From contig NSHR01000019.1 in NCBI GenBank assembly GCA_002737115.1, forward strand, positions 1-32,415: a DNA stretch of 32,415 bases, written 5' to 3'. The position numbers and the translations under genes were made by a program. The notes beneath the pieces were generated by a model, which searched no databases, was not told the origin of the DNA, and was given only the letters and a program-made list of their open reading frames with translations. Positions within the stretch are counted from its first letter, which is position 1. Every line of letters begins with the position of its first letter. Positions 1 to 8,134 of this stretch are shown here, in pieces. The DNA is from Gemmatimonadota bacterium. Lineage in GTDB: Bacteria > Gemmatimonadota > Gemmatimonadetes > Gemmatimonadales > Gemmatimonadaceae.

Positions 1-33
1 CAGGGGGGTCGGGGCTGCCGTCTGCTCCCTGCC

Positions 34-55
34 GTTCGGACTCAGTTCGGACTCA
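34..55. repeat. 11-bp perfect tandem duplication upstream of coxB
   Basis: The 11-mer GTTCGGACTCA occurs twice head to tail (34-44 and 45-55), just before a short AT-rich stretch (56-100), which is unusual in this GC-rich sequence. The position, about 190 bp before the coxB start, would suit a regulator-binding site or the upstream part of a promoter. No convincing -35/-10 pair with standard spacing could be fixed. The rest of 1-246 holds no supported gene. The frame open from 91 continues into coxB but has no signal-peptide logic before 247. Confidence 0.4.
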
Positions 56-246
56 AAAACCGTCTAAATTGATGAAGATGGTTACTCTAATTGAGGAAAA
101 TCGCAGAAGAGGCGACACGATGTTCGGATTTGCTTGCGGCAGCGAGAAACCTCCGTTTAGCTTCGGGTGTTGATCTCTCGAACGGCCCTCGATGGTTTGC
201 GCGCGCCCGCGCGCCACACGAGGCTCTCTACTTTTCAGGAACCGGC

Positions 247-1569
247 ATGGTTGGCACGTTCCGCCCGCGGCGGATGGCATCCGTCGCGCTGCTGGGCGCT
301 CTGGCCCTAGGGCTTGCAGCGTGCGGCGGCGAGTATCCGAATTCGACGTTCAACCCGAATTCTGAATACAACGCCGCCATCGTTTCACTCTGGGACAAGC
401 TACTCTTTTGGGGCACGCTTGTTTTCATCGGGGTCGAAGCCGCTCTCGTCTACACCATCTTCAAGTTCCGGCGTCGTCCCGACGGTGGCGTGCCGAAACA
501 GGTGCATGGCAACACCGCGCTTGAGATCACGTGGACAGCGATTCCCGCCGTCATCCTGATCTTCATCGCGATTCCGACGGTTCGCACGATCTTCACGACC
601 CAGGCCAAGGCGACGCCCGACGCGTTGCAGGTCGAAGTGATCGGGCACCAGTGGTGGTGGGAGTTCCGCTACCCGCAGTACGGCATCACGACGGCGAACG
701 AGCTGTACTTGCCAAACGGCCGCACGGTCAACTTTCAGCTCAAGACGGTCGACGTGCTGCACTCCTTCTGGATTCCCCAGATGGGCGGCAAACGTGATCT
801 GATTTCGAACAGGACCAACTACCTCTGGTTCACGCCGAACGCGGATCTGCCGTCGTCGGCCTGGAACGGAATGTGTGCCGAGTTCTGCGGCCCGTCGCAC
901 GCGAACATGCGGTTTAAGGTGTTCGCGGTCACGCCGAGCGAGTTCGCGCAGTGGACGGCGCATCAGCAGCAGCCGGCGATCTTCCAGGCCGTAGCGTCGG
1001 TGCCGGCCGCCGTCGCGCTGGCCAAGGTGCCAGTGCCCTCCGGCACGGGCAGCACGCCGGTGTTGCAAGTCGCCGCCGCGACCGCTCCGACAACGACGGC
1101 GCCGGACGCACCGGCCCCGGCGGCACCGGTTCCGGTGTGGGCGTTCCCGAAGGAGAAGATCGAGAACGACTTCGCATACACTATTCCGAAGACGCCGCTC
1201 ACCAATCAGATCAGCTTCGACGAAGCCCTGATCGGTACGGGTGACTCGGAGCGTGGCCGTCAGATTTACGGCCGGTCCAGCTGCATCGGCTGTCATGCGA
1301 TCGCCGGGACGCCGTTCAACATGGCCGTGGTCGGCCCGAATCTCACGCACGTGGGTTCGCGCCACACGATCGCCGGCGGTCTCTATCCGAACGACACGAA
1401 GCATCTGTCGTACTGGATCAAGAGCGCGCCGCACATGAAGCCCGGCTCCATCATGCCCTCGCTCGGCAAGGGTGTGACAGATCCGAAAACCAAGATGGTG
1501 GTCAACGTCGGCGGTTTGACCGACGCGGAGGTCGCGGACATCGTCGCGTACCTCCAGGCCCTAAAGTAA
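247..1569 (+). CDS. coxB: cytochrome c oxidase subunit II, caa3-type, with fused cytochrome c
   Basis: Takes electrons from a reductase or soluble cytochrome and passes them through heme c and CuA to subunit I at the outer face of the cytoplasmic membrane. The 440-residue product begins with a lipoprotein signal (lipobox LAAC, Cys26), followed by two membrane helices (about 54-75 and 95-117). The aromatic HQWWWEF segment starts at 134. CuA ligands are visible as His172, Cys210, Glu212, Cys214, His218 and Met221. An Ala/Pro-rich linker (about 250-300) leads to a cytochrome c domain with CIGCH (346-350) and a likely Met403 axial ligand. The start at 247 is preferred because AGGA lies 6 bases upstream and it gives a proper lipoprotein signal; starting at 91 would add 52 unrelated residues. 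coxA follows after 29 bases. Confidence 0.97.
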   Translation: MVGTFRPRRMASVALLGALALGLAACGGEYPNSTFNPNSEYNAAIVSLWDKLLFWGTLVFIGVEAALVYTIFKFRRRPDGGVPKQVHGNTALEITWTAIPAVILIFIAIPTVRTIFTTQAKATPDALQVEVIGHQWWWEFRYPQYGITTANELYLPNGRTVNFQLKTVDVLHSFWIPQMGGKRDLISNRTNYLWFTPNADLPSSAWNGMCAEFCGPSHANMRFKVFAVTPSEFAQWTAHQQQPAIFQAVASVPAAVALAKVPVPSGTGSTPVLQVAAATAPTTTAPDAPAPAAPVPVWAFPKEKIENDFAYTIPKTPLTNQISFDEALIGTGDSERGRQIYGRSSCIGCHAIAGTPFNMAVVGPNLTHVGSRHTIAGGLYPNDTKHLSYWIKSAPHMKPGSIMPSLGKGVTDPKTKMVVNVGGLTDAEVADIVAYLQALK

Positions 1570-1598
1570 GTCACCGTCACCGCTGACCAACGACACCG

Positions 1599-3482
1599 AT
1601 GGCAACCATCGCTGCCGCGCCCCCGTACACCGAAGTCAAGACCGCTCCGTCGACCACCGGCGTCTGGTCTTGGCTCACCACGGTGGACCACAAGCGCATT
1701 GGGGCGCTTTATCTCATTACCGGACTGTTCTTCTTCGTCGTTGGCGGCCTTGAGGCCGCCATCCTGCGCGCGCAGCTGGCGACGCCAAATGGCAAGCTCA
1801 TTTCGGCCGAGATGTACAACCAGCTGTTCACGATGCACGGCACGACGATGATCTTTCTCGCCGTCATGCCACTCTCGGCGGCCTTCTTCAACTTTCTGAT
1901 CCCGCTGCAGGTCGGCGCGCGTGACGTCGCCTTCCCGCGACTGAATGCGTTCTCGTACTGGATCTATCTGTTGGGTGGCGTGTTCATCACCCTCCCCATC
2001 CTTTGGTCGATGGCGCCCAATGGCGGCTGGTTCGGCTACGCGCCGCTGAGCACGAAGGCGTACTCGCCGCAGCACAACATGGATTTCTGGGTGATCGGCT
2101 TGCAGGTGCTCGGTATCTCCTCGCTGGCGGCCGGCTTCAACTTCATTACGACGATCATCAACATGCGGGCACCCGGGATGACGCTCATGCGCATGCCGAT
2201 CTTCACGTGGATGTCGTTCGTAGTGCAGTTCCTGGTGGTGCTCGCCTTCCCGGTGATCACCGTCGCGCTCGTGTTCCTGCAGTTCGACCGCTTCTTCGGC
2301 ACGAACTTCTACACGATCGCCAAGGGCGCCGACCCGCTGCTCTGGCAGCACCTCTTCTGGGTGTTCGGTCACCCCGAGGTGTACATCCTGATTTTGCCGG
2401 CCTTCGGTCTCGTGTCCGAAGTGCTCCCCACGTTCTCGCGGAAGCCCTTGTTCGGCTATCCCGTGATGGTGTACTCGGGTATCCTGATCGGCTTCCTCGG
2501 CTTCGGCGTGTGGGCGCACCATATGTTCTCGGTGGGCATGGGTCCGATCGCGGACGCGGTGTTCTCACTCACCACGATGCTGATCGCGATTCCGACCGGC
2601 GTGAAGATCTTCAATTGGATGGCCACCATGTGGGGCGGCCAGATCAAGTTCACGGTGGCCATGAAGTTTGCCGTCGCGCTGGTGGGCATGTTCACGGTGG
2701 GCGGTATCTCCGGCGTGATGCATTCGTCGCCGCCGGCCGACCTGCAGCAGACGGACACCTACTTCGTGGTGGCGCACTTCCACTACGTGCTCTTCGGCGG
2801 CTCGATGTTCGGCTTGTTCGCCGGCATGTACTACTACTTCCCGAAGTTTACCGGTCGCTTCCTCTCGGAGAAGCTGGGTAACTGGCACTTCTGGATTACG
2901 TTCGTCGGCATGAACCTCACGTTCTTCCCGATGCACTTCAGCGGCCTGCTCGGCATGCCGCGCCGCATCTATCAGTACGATGCGGGACAGGGCTTCGAGC
3001 TGTTCAATGCGATGTCGACCGGTGGCACGGTCATCCTGATGATCGGCACGCTGTTCGGTCTGATCAACATCTGGAAGAGCTGGAGAACGGGAAAGATGGC
3101 GTCGAGCAATCCGTGGGGTGCCGCCACGCTGGAGTGGACGATTCCGTCGCCGCCACCCGACTACAACTTCGCCGAACTGCCGCAAGTGAAGTCGCGCTAT
3201 CCGCTCTGGAACATGAAGGGTGGAGAGAAGCTCGTGCACGAAACGACGTACGAAGAGGAGAAGGGCCAACACATCGCCACGTCGCAGGAACTCGGTATCA
3301 TCATGCCGAATCCGTCCATCTGGCCGCTGGTCACCGCCTTCGGGTTGATCGTGATGTTCGGCGGGTTGCTGTTCATGGACGCGAGTGTCCCGACGGCGGT
3401 CGCCGTCATGCTGGCCGGTACGGCGCTCTGGATTGGCGCGCTCTACACTTGGCTGCTCACGCCGCTCGAGGATCACCACTAA
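1599..3482 (+). CDS. coxA: cytochrome c oxidase subunit I (heme-copper oxidase, A-type)
   Basis: Catalytic subunit that reduces O2 to water and pumps protons. The 627-residue product has the full heme-copper core: His80 and His395 for low-spin heme, His393 for the high-spin heme, and CuB ligands His258 with the paired His307-His308. Tyr262 in the GHPEVY motif is the expected His-Tyr cross-link residue, and Glu260 in the same motif marks the A1 subclass with a D-channel glutamate. The C-terminus carries two extra hydrophobic segments (about 570-620), as expected for long caa3-type subunit I proteins. It is preceded by coxB, and coxC begins one base after its stop, so the genes are surely co-transcribed. 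No clear Shine-Dalgarno sequence is seen before the ATG. Confidence 0.98.
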   Translation: MATIAAAPPYTEVKTAPSTTGVWSWLTTVDHKRIGALYLITGLFFFVVGGLEAAILRAQLATPNGKLISAEMYNQLFTMHGTTMIFLAVMPLSAAFFNFLIPLQVGARDVAFPRLNAFSYWIYLLGGVFITLPILWSMAPNGGWFGYAPLSTKAYSPQHNMDFWVIGLQVLGISSLAAGFNFITTIINMRAPGMTLMRMPIFTWMSFVVQFLVVLAFPVITVALVFLQFDRFFGTNFYTIAKGADPLLWQHLFWVFGHPEVYILILPAFGLVSEVLPTFSRKPLFGYPVMVYSGILIGFLGFGVWAHHMFSVGMGPIADAVFSLTTMLIAIPTGVKIFNWMATMWGGQIKFTVAMKFAVALVGMFTVGGISGVMHSSPPADLQQTDTYFVVAHFHYVLFGGSMFGLFAGMYYYFPKFTGRFLSEKLGNWHFWITFVGMNLTFFPMHFSGLLGMPRRIYQYDAGQGFELFNAMSTGGTVILMIGTLFGLINIWKSWRTGKMASSNPWGAATLEWTIPSPPPDYNFAELPQVKSRYPLWNMKGGEKLVHETTYEEEKGQHIATSQELGIIMPNPSIWPLVTAFGLIVMFGGLLFMDASVPTAVAVMLAGTALWIGALYTWLLTPLEDHH

Positions 3483-3483
3483 G

Positions 3484-4179
3484 ATGACCGCCACTACGGC
3501 ACCTACGACCGCCGCGCACGGCGACGGCCACGCGCACGGCGGCGGCCATCACACCTCGTTAGGACTCGACAACCGCAAAGTCGCCATTTGGACCTTCATC
3601 GGATCCGAATGCATGCTCTTCGCCTCGTTGATCTCGACGTACCTGATCTACAAGGGCAAGAGCCCCGAAGGCCCGTTCCCGCATGATGTGTGGACGAGCC
3701 CGACCACGGGCGAAGTGTTCAAGCCGATCCTGAACATCCCCGTCACGTCGGCGTCGACGTTTGTGTTGCTCATGTCGTCGCTGGCGATGGTGCTCGCGCT
3801 GGCCGCCGTGCAGAACCGCGACCTGCCGAAGCACACCGCGTGGGAGCGCATCCTCGGTTCGTCGAAGATCTGGCTGTGGGCCACGTGCCTGCTCGGCATC
3901 GCGTTCCTCGGCTGCCAAGCGTACGAGTTCACGTCGTTCGTGCACGAAGGCCTGACAATGCGGACGAACCTGTTCGGTTCGAGCTTCTTCACGCTCACCG
4001 GCTTCCACGGCGCGCACGTGACCGCCGGCGTGTTGTGGCTCTTCACGTTGCTCTCCATCGATTACAAGCGTGGTCTCAAGCCATCGGATGCGCTGCTCGT
4101 CGACATCTGTGCGCTGTACTGGCACTTCGTCGACGTGGTGTGGATCGCGATCTTCACGCTCATCTACCTGATCAAGTGA
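3484..4179 (+). CDS. coxC: cytochrome c oxidase subunit III
   Basis: Integral membrane subunit that stabilises subunit I and its proton uptake. The 231-residue product has a His/Gly-rich N-terminus (HGDGHAHGGGHH), then about five hydrophobic helices. Family hallmarks include the FTLTGFHGAHVTAG segment and the closing ALYWHFVDVVWI segment. It starts one base after the coxA stop. GAGGA at 3468-3472 inside the coxA end is a plausible ribosome site, although its 11-base spacing is long. The same frame is open upstream into coxA, but the spacing and the normal N-terminus favour 3484. The His-rich N-terminus might bind metal; that is only a suggestion. Confidence 0.96.
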   Translation: MTATTAPTTAAHGDGHAHGGGHHTSLGLDNRKVAIWTFIGSECMLFASLISTYLIYKGKSPEGPFPHDVWTSPTTGEVFKPILNIPVTSASTFVLLMSSLAMVLALAAVQNRDLPKHTAWERILGSSKIWLWATCLLGIAFLGCQAYEFTSFVHEGLTMRTNLFGSSFFTLTGFHGAHVTAGVLWLFTLLSIDYKRGLKPSDALLVDICALYWHFVDVVWIAIFTLIYLIK

Positions 4180-4186
4180 GGCGGTG

Positions 4187-4531
4187 ATGGCCGACCATTC
4201 TGCAGCGGCGGGACACGCCCACGACGAAGCGCATCACCCGACGTGGACGACGTACTGGAAGATCGCGGTGATCCTCACGGTCATCACTGCGGTCGAGGTC
4301 TCGGCCTACTATATCCCGGCCTGGGAAGAGAGCTGGGTGTACGTGCCCAGCATGCTCATCATGTCGGCGGTGAAGTTCTGGATTGTCGTGATGTACTACA
4401 TGCACCTCAAGTACGATCACAAGCTGTTCCGCTCGTTATTCGGCGGCCCGCTGCTGGTCGCGGGGCTAACGCTCGTGGGATTGCTGTTCCTGTTCTCCAA
4501 GCTCGTGCTACGACTCGGCCTGCTCAGCTAA
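4187..4531 (+). CDS. coxD: cytochrome c oxidase subunit IV, prokaryotic type
   Basis: Small accessory subunit of the caa3 oxidase. The 114-residue protein has a His-rich N-terminus, then three hydrophobic helices, with the family-type stretch KFWIVVMYYMHLKYD between helices two and three. Both size and position (directly after coxC, 7-base gap) match the bacterial subunit IV family. A GTG lies one codon upstream at 4184. The ATG at 4187 is preferred because GAGG (4178-4181) then sits 5 bases away. Confidence 0.9.
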   Translation: MADHSAAAGHAHDEAHHPTWTTYWKIAVILTVITAVEVSAYYIPAWEESWVYVPSMLIMSAVKFWIVVMYYMHLKYDHKLFRSLFGGPLLVAGLTLVGLLFLFSKLVLRLGLLS

Positions 4532-4557
4532 CCGCTGCGTTATCGATCGCGAGAACC

Positions 4558-4596
4558 CGTGGCCAGTCGTCAGCGTTCAACTGACGACTGGCCACG
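4558..4596. terminator. strong hairpin between coxD and ctaG
   Basis: A perfect 16-bp stem (4558-4573 with 4581-4596) closes on the 7-base loop CGTTCAA. It begins 27 bases after the coxD stop and is followed by the T-containing TTCCGTTCC. It probably ends or attenuates the cox transcript ahead of ctaG, or protects the 3' end of the cox mRNA. The weak T-tract makes pure intrinsic termination uncertain. Confidence 0.65.
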
Positions 4597-4646
4597 TTCC
4601 GTTCCGCCCCGCCCGCTGGCGCATCCGCTTCCGTGTAACTTCCGAT

Positions 4647-5567
4647 ATGATCGCGCTTTTGCTCCACCCCGCCGCCCAGCTCAGCTGGTCGAATTTCACG
4701 GTCCACCCCAGCACGGCGATCGGTATCGCCGCGGTCGGAGCGGCCTACTTGTGGCGCGTCCGTCAGGGGCCGTCGGCCATCGACCGCGTCCCCGTGACCG
4801 TGCCGGACCTGGCGCAGGCCAGCAGCGCCCAGCGCGATGCGGCCGCCGAACCCCAGGGGCCCACGTTGGCGCAGCGTGTCAGCTTCTTGACCGCGCTCCT
4901 GCTGCTGTTTTTCACGCTGAACGGGCCGCTGCACGATCTCAGCGACTACTACCTGTTCAGTGGGCACATGGTGCAGCACCTGATCCTGACGCTGGCCGTG
5001 CCGCCGCTGATGCTCATTGGCACGCCCGGCTGGATGCTGCGCCCGCTGTTGCGCCGGCCGGCGGTGTTCGCGGTGGCCCGCAAGAGCACGACGATCGCCG
5101 CCTGTTTCATGCTCTTCAATGTGGTGCTCTCGTTCTGGCACCTGCCACCGATCTACAATTTGGCCCTGGCGAATCACCCGATTCACATCGTACAGCACCT
5201 GATGTTCATCGCCGCCGCGATGCTGATGTGGTGGCCGCTCACGTCGCCGTTGCCAGAGCTGCCGCGCGCGCCGTACCCAGTGCAGATGCTGTACTGTTTC
5301 GTGATGGTCATCCCGATGTCGATCATTGCGATCTACATCGCGATGGCGGATACGCTGCTCTACCCCGCGTATGCCGTCGCCCCGCGCATCCTGGGGATCA
5401 CGCCCATGATGGACCAGCAGTACGGCGGTCTGATCATGTGGATTCCCGGTGGCGTCTTTTTCTACGCGGTGATGACAGTGGTGTTCTTCAAATGGTCGCA
5501 GCGCGGCGAAGATAGTCAGGACAGCGCGCAGGTGGGGTGGGTCCCGTCGCCGGACACGCTCACCTGA
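4647..5567 (+). CDS. ctaG: cytochrome c oxidase assembly protein, Caa3/CtaG family
   Basis: Polytopic membrane protein needed for maturation of caa3-type oxidases in bacteria with this gene (Bacillus-type CtaG, unrelated to Cox11). The 306-residue product has about seven hydrophobic segments. It shows the family's histidine-rich signatures: GHMVQHLILTLAVPPLMLIG and FWHLPPIYNLA...HIVQHLMF, where the spaced histidines could bind copper or heme. Its place directly downstream of coxBACD fits the role. The start is the first ATG giving a normal N-terminus; no clear ribosome site precedes it. Its TGA stop overlaps the next ATG by one base. Confidence 0.9.
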   Translation: MIALLLHPAAQLSWSNFTVHPSTAIGIAAVGAAYLWRVRQGPSAIDRVPVTVPDLAQASSAQRDAAAEPQGPTLAQRVSFLTALLLLFFTLNGPLHDLSDYYLFSGHMVQHLILTLAVPPLMLIGTPGWMLRPLLRRPAVFAVARKSTTIAACFMLFNVVLSFWHLPPIYNLALANHPIHIVQHLMFIAAAMLMWWPLTSPLPELPRAPYPVQMLYCFVMVIPMSIIAIYIAMADTLLYPAYAVAPRILGITPMMDQQYGGLIMWIPGGVFFYAVMTVVFFKWSQRGEDSQDSAQVGWVPSPDTLT

Positions 5568-6097
5568 TGGCGGGCAAGAAGCCGGTTGCCCGACGTCACG
5601 TCGGCAAGGACGCCCCCAAGGTCGCGCCCAAGAAGAACGCGGCGGCCGCCGAGAAGAAGTTCGGCAAGGCCGCGCGTCAGGCGGCGGAGAAGGGCGGCAA
5701 GAAGCCGGGCGCCTGGCGCGACGCCGAACAGCCGCGCGTGTCGCATGCGGCGGCGCCGATTCCGGCCGAGGCGCTAGGCACGGTCGCCGTGAGCGTGGCA
5801 CGCATGATCGATGCGTCGCCCAGCGAGATCTTCCGCGCCTTCAACGACCCGACGCGCCGGCAATGGGGCGGGGCGTTCGGCTACAAGGTGATGAACGCCG
5901 TCGCTCCGCGCTTCCTGCGCCTGATGCTACACGACGGCACGTTGGTGAGCGTGTCCATCGGCCGCAAAGGCAACGCCCGCTGCAACGTAGAACTCGAGCA
6001 CTCGCGCTTGTCCGACGTCGCCACCGGCGAGAAGATGAAAGCGGAATGGCGCGACGGGCTGGCGAAGATGGCGGAGCAACTGGACGAGCTGTTTTAA
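5567..6097 (+). CDS. SRPBCC/AHSA1-like protein with Lys/Ala-rich N-terminus
   Basis: A 176-residue protein in two parts. Residues 1-60 are Lys/Ala/Gly-rich and strongly basic, resembling histone-H1-type tails. From about residue 68 to the end it looks like a START/SRPBCC (AHSA1-type) ligand-binding fold: the segment ARMIDASPSEIFRAFNDPTR is the usual first strand and helix of that family. The C-terminus is an amphipathic helix (WRDGLAKMAEQLDELF), also typical. Its start overlaps the ctaG stop by one base, implying translational coupling, though a link to oxidase assembly is not evident. The substrate is unknown. The basic tail could contact nucleic acid or membrane phosphates; this is inference. 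Confidence 0.75.
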   Translation: MAGKKPVARRHVGKDAPKVAPKKNAAAAEKKFGKAARQAAEKGGKKPGAWRDAEQPRVSHAAAPIPAEALGTVAVSVARMIDASPSEIFRAFNDPTRRQWGGAFGYKVMNAVAPRFLRLMLHDGTLVSVSIGRKGNARCNVELEHSRLSDVATGEKMKAEWRDGLAKMAEQLDELF

Positions 6098-6102
6098 CTG
6101 AC

Positions 6103-6144
6103 GAGGGGCGCTAAGAATTCATGGCGCCCCTCACTCTTAGCGCC
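6103..6144. terminator. two mutually exclusive hairpins after the SRPBCC gene
   Basis: Two perfect stems share bases. Stem A pairs 6103-6111 (GAGGGGCGC) with 6124-6132. Stem B pairs 6107-6116 (GGCGCTAAGA) with 6135-6144. They cannot form together. The site begins 5 bases after the stop codon and is most simply a terminator; there is no long T-tract. Confidence 0.55.
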
Positions 6145-6266
6145 GTTCGCTCTTCGCGCTGTTCGCCGATCATGTGAGTCCGGCGCGGAGTCCTTTGCGT
6201 GCCACTCGATGGCCCGTAGACATCCGAAGCCCTCCTCCACTCACGGTGATTTCGGAGGCCTGCCCC

Positions 6267-6314
6267 TCGACAAACCTCGTTCACGCTGTACATAGCGTGG
6301 TGAGCAGTACATAT
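6267..6314 (+). promoter_or_regulatory. possible promoter/operator before the 6376 lipoprotein gene
   Basis: An 18-bp inverted repeat (CACGCT, spacer GTACAT, AGCGTG; 6282-6299) lies 76 bases before the start. Its spacer hexamer recurs within GTACATA at 6307-6313. TCGACA at 6267-6272 and TACATA at 6289-6294 are 16 bases apart and could be a weak -35/-10 pair overlapping the inverted repeat. The remainder of 6145-6375 shows no supported gene. Confidence 0.3.
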
Positions 6315-6375
6315 CTGCACGATGCAGTCCCTGCGTTGGCTGTTGCGAGAGTACCACCCAATCCCGAGTCCTGCC

Positions 6376-6927
6376 ATGCCCCGAGCGTCTCGGCCTTTGC
6401 TGGCCATGTTGCTGACCGCTGCCGGTCCCAGCCTGCTGCTGCTGGCGGCATGCAGCGGTGGCACGACCGCCGACCGCGCGAAGGCTGAGGAGGCGAAGCT
6501 GGCGGCCGGTCCGTCGTGCGTGAGTACGGATACCACGCCGGTCGGGCTCGCGGTGCTCGACTTCATCACGAAGGCGGTGCCGCTCCCGAAGCGCTTCCTC
6601 AGTGCGGCCGGCACCGACTCGGCCGTGCCGGACGACGGCTTCAAGATGCTGCAGGACAAGGGACCGACGTACTTTTACAGCAGCGACACCGTCGCGCAGC
6701 GGAAGATTCGCGAGAAGCTCGAAGAGGTCGGCCCCTATCCCTCGATGCTGGTGGTGTTCCGCGGCACGACCGACGCGGACAACGGCAACACGGTGACCGT
6801 GCGGCTGGGCGGGCACTACGTCGGTGGCGATGACCACGGCACAGTCTCGCCGACCCGGTCGTTCGAGGTGCGGTGTGACACGACCGGGTGGAAGGTCGCC
6901 GCATCCACGACCGAGGGCGGCGCCTGA
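6376..6927 (+). CDS. hypothetical lipoprotein
   Basis: A 183-residue exported protein of no family I recognise. It opens with a basic residue pair, a hydrophobic stretch and the lipobox LLAAC, so it is probably membrane-anchored through the Cys. The mature part has two further Cys (in PSCVS near the N-terminus and VRCDT near the C-terminus) that could form a disulfide. It is mixed alpha/beta, with a central KIREKLEEVGPYPSMLVVFRG segment. The ATG at 6376 is chosen because the signal peptide follows it properly; another in-frame ATG at 6322 would add 18 residues. Its stop overlaps the next start by one base, linking it to the membrane acyltransferase. Confidence 0.75.
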   Translation: MPRASRPLLAMLLTAAGPSLLLLAACSGGTTADRAKAEEAKLAAGPSCVSTDTTPVGLAVLDFITKAVPLPKRFLSAAGTDSAVPDDGFKMLQDKGPTYFYSSDTVAQRKIREKLEEVGPYPSMLVVFRGTTDADNGNTVTVRLGGHYVGGDDHGTVSPTRSFEVRCDTTGWKVAASTTEGGA

Positions 6928-8132
6928 TGGCCGCGGCCCCGACGACGGGGCGTCCCGAGCGACTCGTCTCGCTTGACGTGTTCCGGGGCATGACGGTGGC
7001 CGGCATGTTGCTCGTCAATAATCCGGGAACCTGGTCGGCGATCTATCCGCCGCTCGAGCACGCCGCGTGGAACGGATGGACGCCGACCGATCTCATCTTC
7101 CCGTTCTTCCTGTTCATCGTCGGGATCACCACCGAGCTCTCGCTCCGCGCACGACGCGCCCGTGGCGATGACGACCGCGCGATCCTGCGACAGATGCTCC
7201 GTCGCGGCGCGCTCATCTTTCTGTTCGGCTTCCTGCTCTCCGGCTTTCCGTTCTTCACGTGGCCTCCCGCGCTTCCCGAGGCGTCGTTTTTCGAGCGGGT
7301 TGTGGACCGCATCGAGCATTGGCGCGTGATGGGCGTGCTGCAGCGTATCGGCTTGGCGTATCTGCTCGGTGGCCTGCTCACATGGCGCACGACGCTCCGG
7401 CAACAGTTCGCCATCCTCATCGCGCTGCTTGTCGGATACTGGGCGCTGATGACGCTGGTGCCGGTACCAGATACCGGCGTGGCCGGACGCTTTGTGCTCG
7501 ACCAGCCCGACCAGCTGCTCAGCGCCTGGCTCGATCGCACGATCCTTGGCACGAACCACCTGTGGATCGGCGCGAAGACGTGGGACCCAGAAGGGTTGCT
7601 CAGCACGGTGCCAGCGGTTGGCACGATGCTGCTCGGCACCTTCGCCGGACGATGGATCTCGCGTCAGGAGCGCACGCTTACCGATCGACTGGCGGGGTTG
7701 TTTGCCGTCGGTGCACTGACGATGATGCTGGGACTCGTGTGGCACTGGGTCTTTCCGATCAACAAGAGCATCTGGTCTAGCTCGTATGTGCTCTTCACCG
7801 CGGGCATGGGTGCCGTCTCGCTCGCGACCTGCATGTGGGTCATCGACGTGATGCAGGTACGACGCTGGACGTTCCCGTTCGTCGTCTATGGCACCAACCC
7901 GATGCTCGCGTTTCTCGGGTCCGGATTGATGGCGCGTATGATCTCATCGATCTGGACATGGGAGGCCGCGGCTGGTGGTCGGATCTCGGCGCAGGGATTT
8001 GTGTTCAACAGCCTGTACGCATCGTGGCTTCCGCTGCGGGAAGCTTCGTTCGCGTACGCCCTCAGCTTCGTCGCCCTCTGGTTTCTGATGCTCTGGGGTG
8101 CGTGGAAGCGAGGGTTCGTCCTCAAGGTCTAA
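6927..8132 (+). CDS. DUF5009/HGSNAT-like membrane acyltransferase
   Basis: A 401-residue polytopic membrane protein related to heparan-alpha-glucosaminide N-acetyltransferase and its bacterial DUF5009 relatives. These move acetyl groups from cytoplasmic acetyl-CoA across the membrane to a sugar amine. The diagnostic N-terminal helix SLDVFRGMTVAGMLLVNNPG is present, followed by a conserved histidine in the HAAWNGWTPTDLIFPFFLF segment (HGSNAT proteins use a membrane-side His as acyl acceptor). About ten hydrophobic helices follow. The bacterial substrate is not known; cell-wall or surface glycan acetylation is an inference from the neighbouring PBP4 gene. Start by one-base overlap with the lipoprotein stop; the PBP4 gene begins 2 bases after its stop. 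Confidence 0.85.
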   Translation: MAAAPTTGRPERLVSLDVFRGMTVAGMLLVNNPGTWSAIYPPLEHAAWNGWTPTDLIFPFFLFIVGITTELSLRARRARGDDDRAILRQMLRRGALIFLFGFLLSGFPFFTWPPALPEASFFERVVDRIEHWRVMGVLQRIGLAYLLGGLLTWRTTLRQQFAILIALLVGYWALMTLVPVPDTGVAGRFVLDQPDQLLSAWLDRTILGTNHLWIGAKTWDPEGLLSTVPAVGTMLLGTFAGRWISRQERTLTDRLAGLFAVGALTMMLGLVWHWVFPINKSIWSSSYVLFTAGMGAVSLATCMWVIDVMQVRRWTFPFVVYGTNPMLAFLGSGLMARMISSIWTWEAAAGGRISAQGFVFNSLYASWLPLREASFAYALSFVALWFLMLWGAWKRGFVLKV

Positions 8133-8134
8133 CG

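Noticed and set aside
400-1434. 344-codon antisense frame opposite coxB, with similar long antisense frames opposite coxA, coxC and leuS
   Set aside because: Arg-rich low-quality translations opposite certain genes. They follow codon bias rather than coding.
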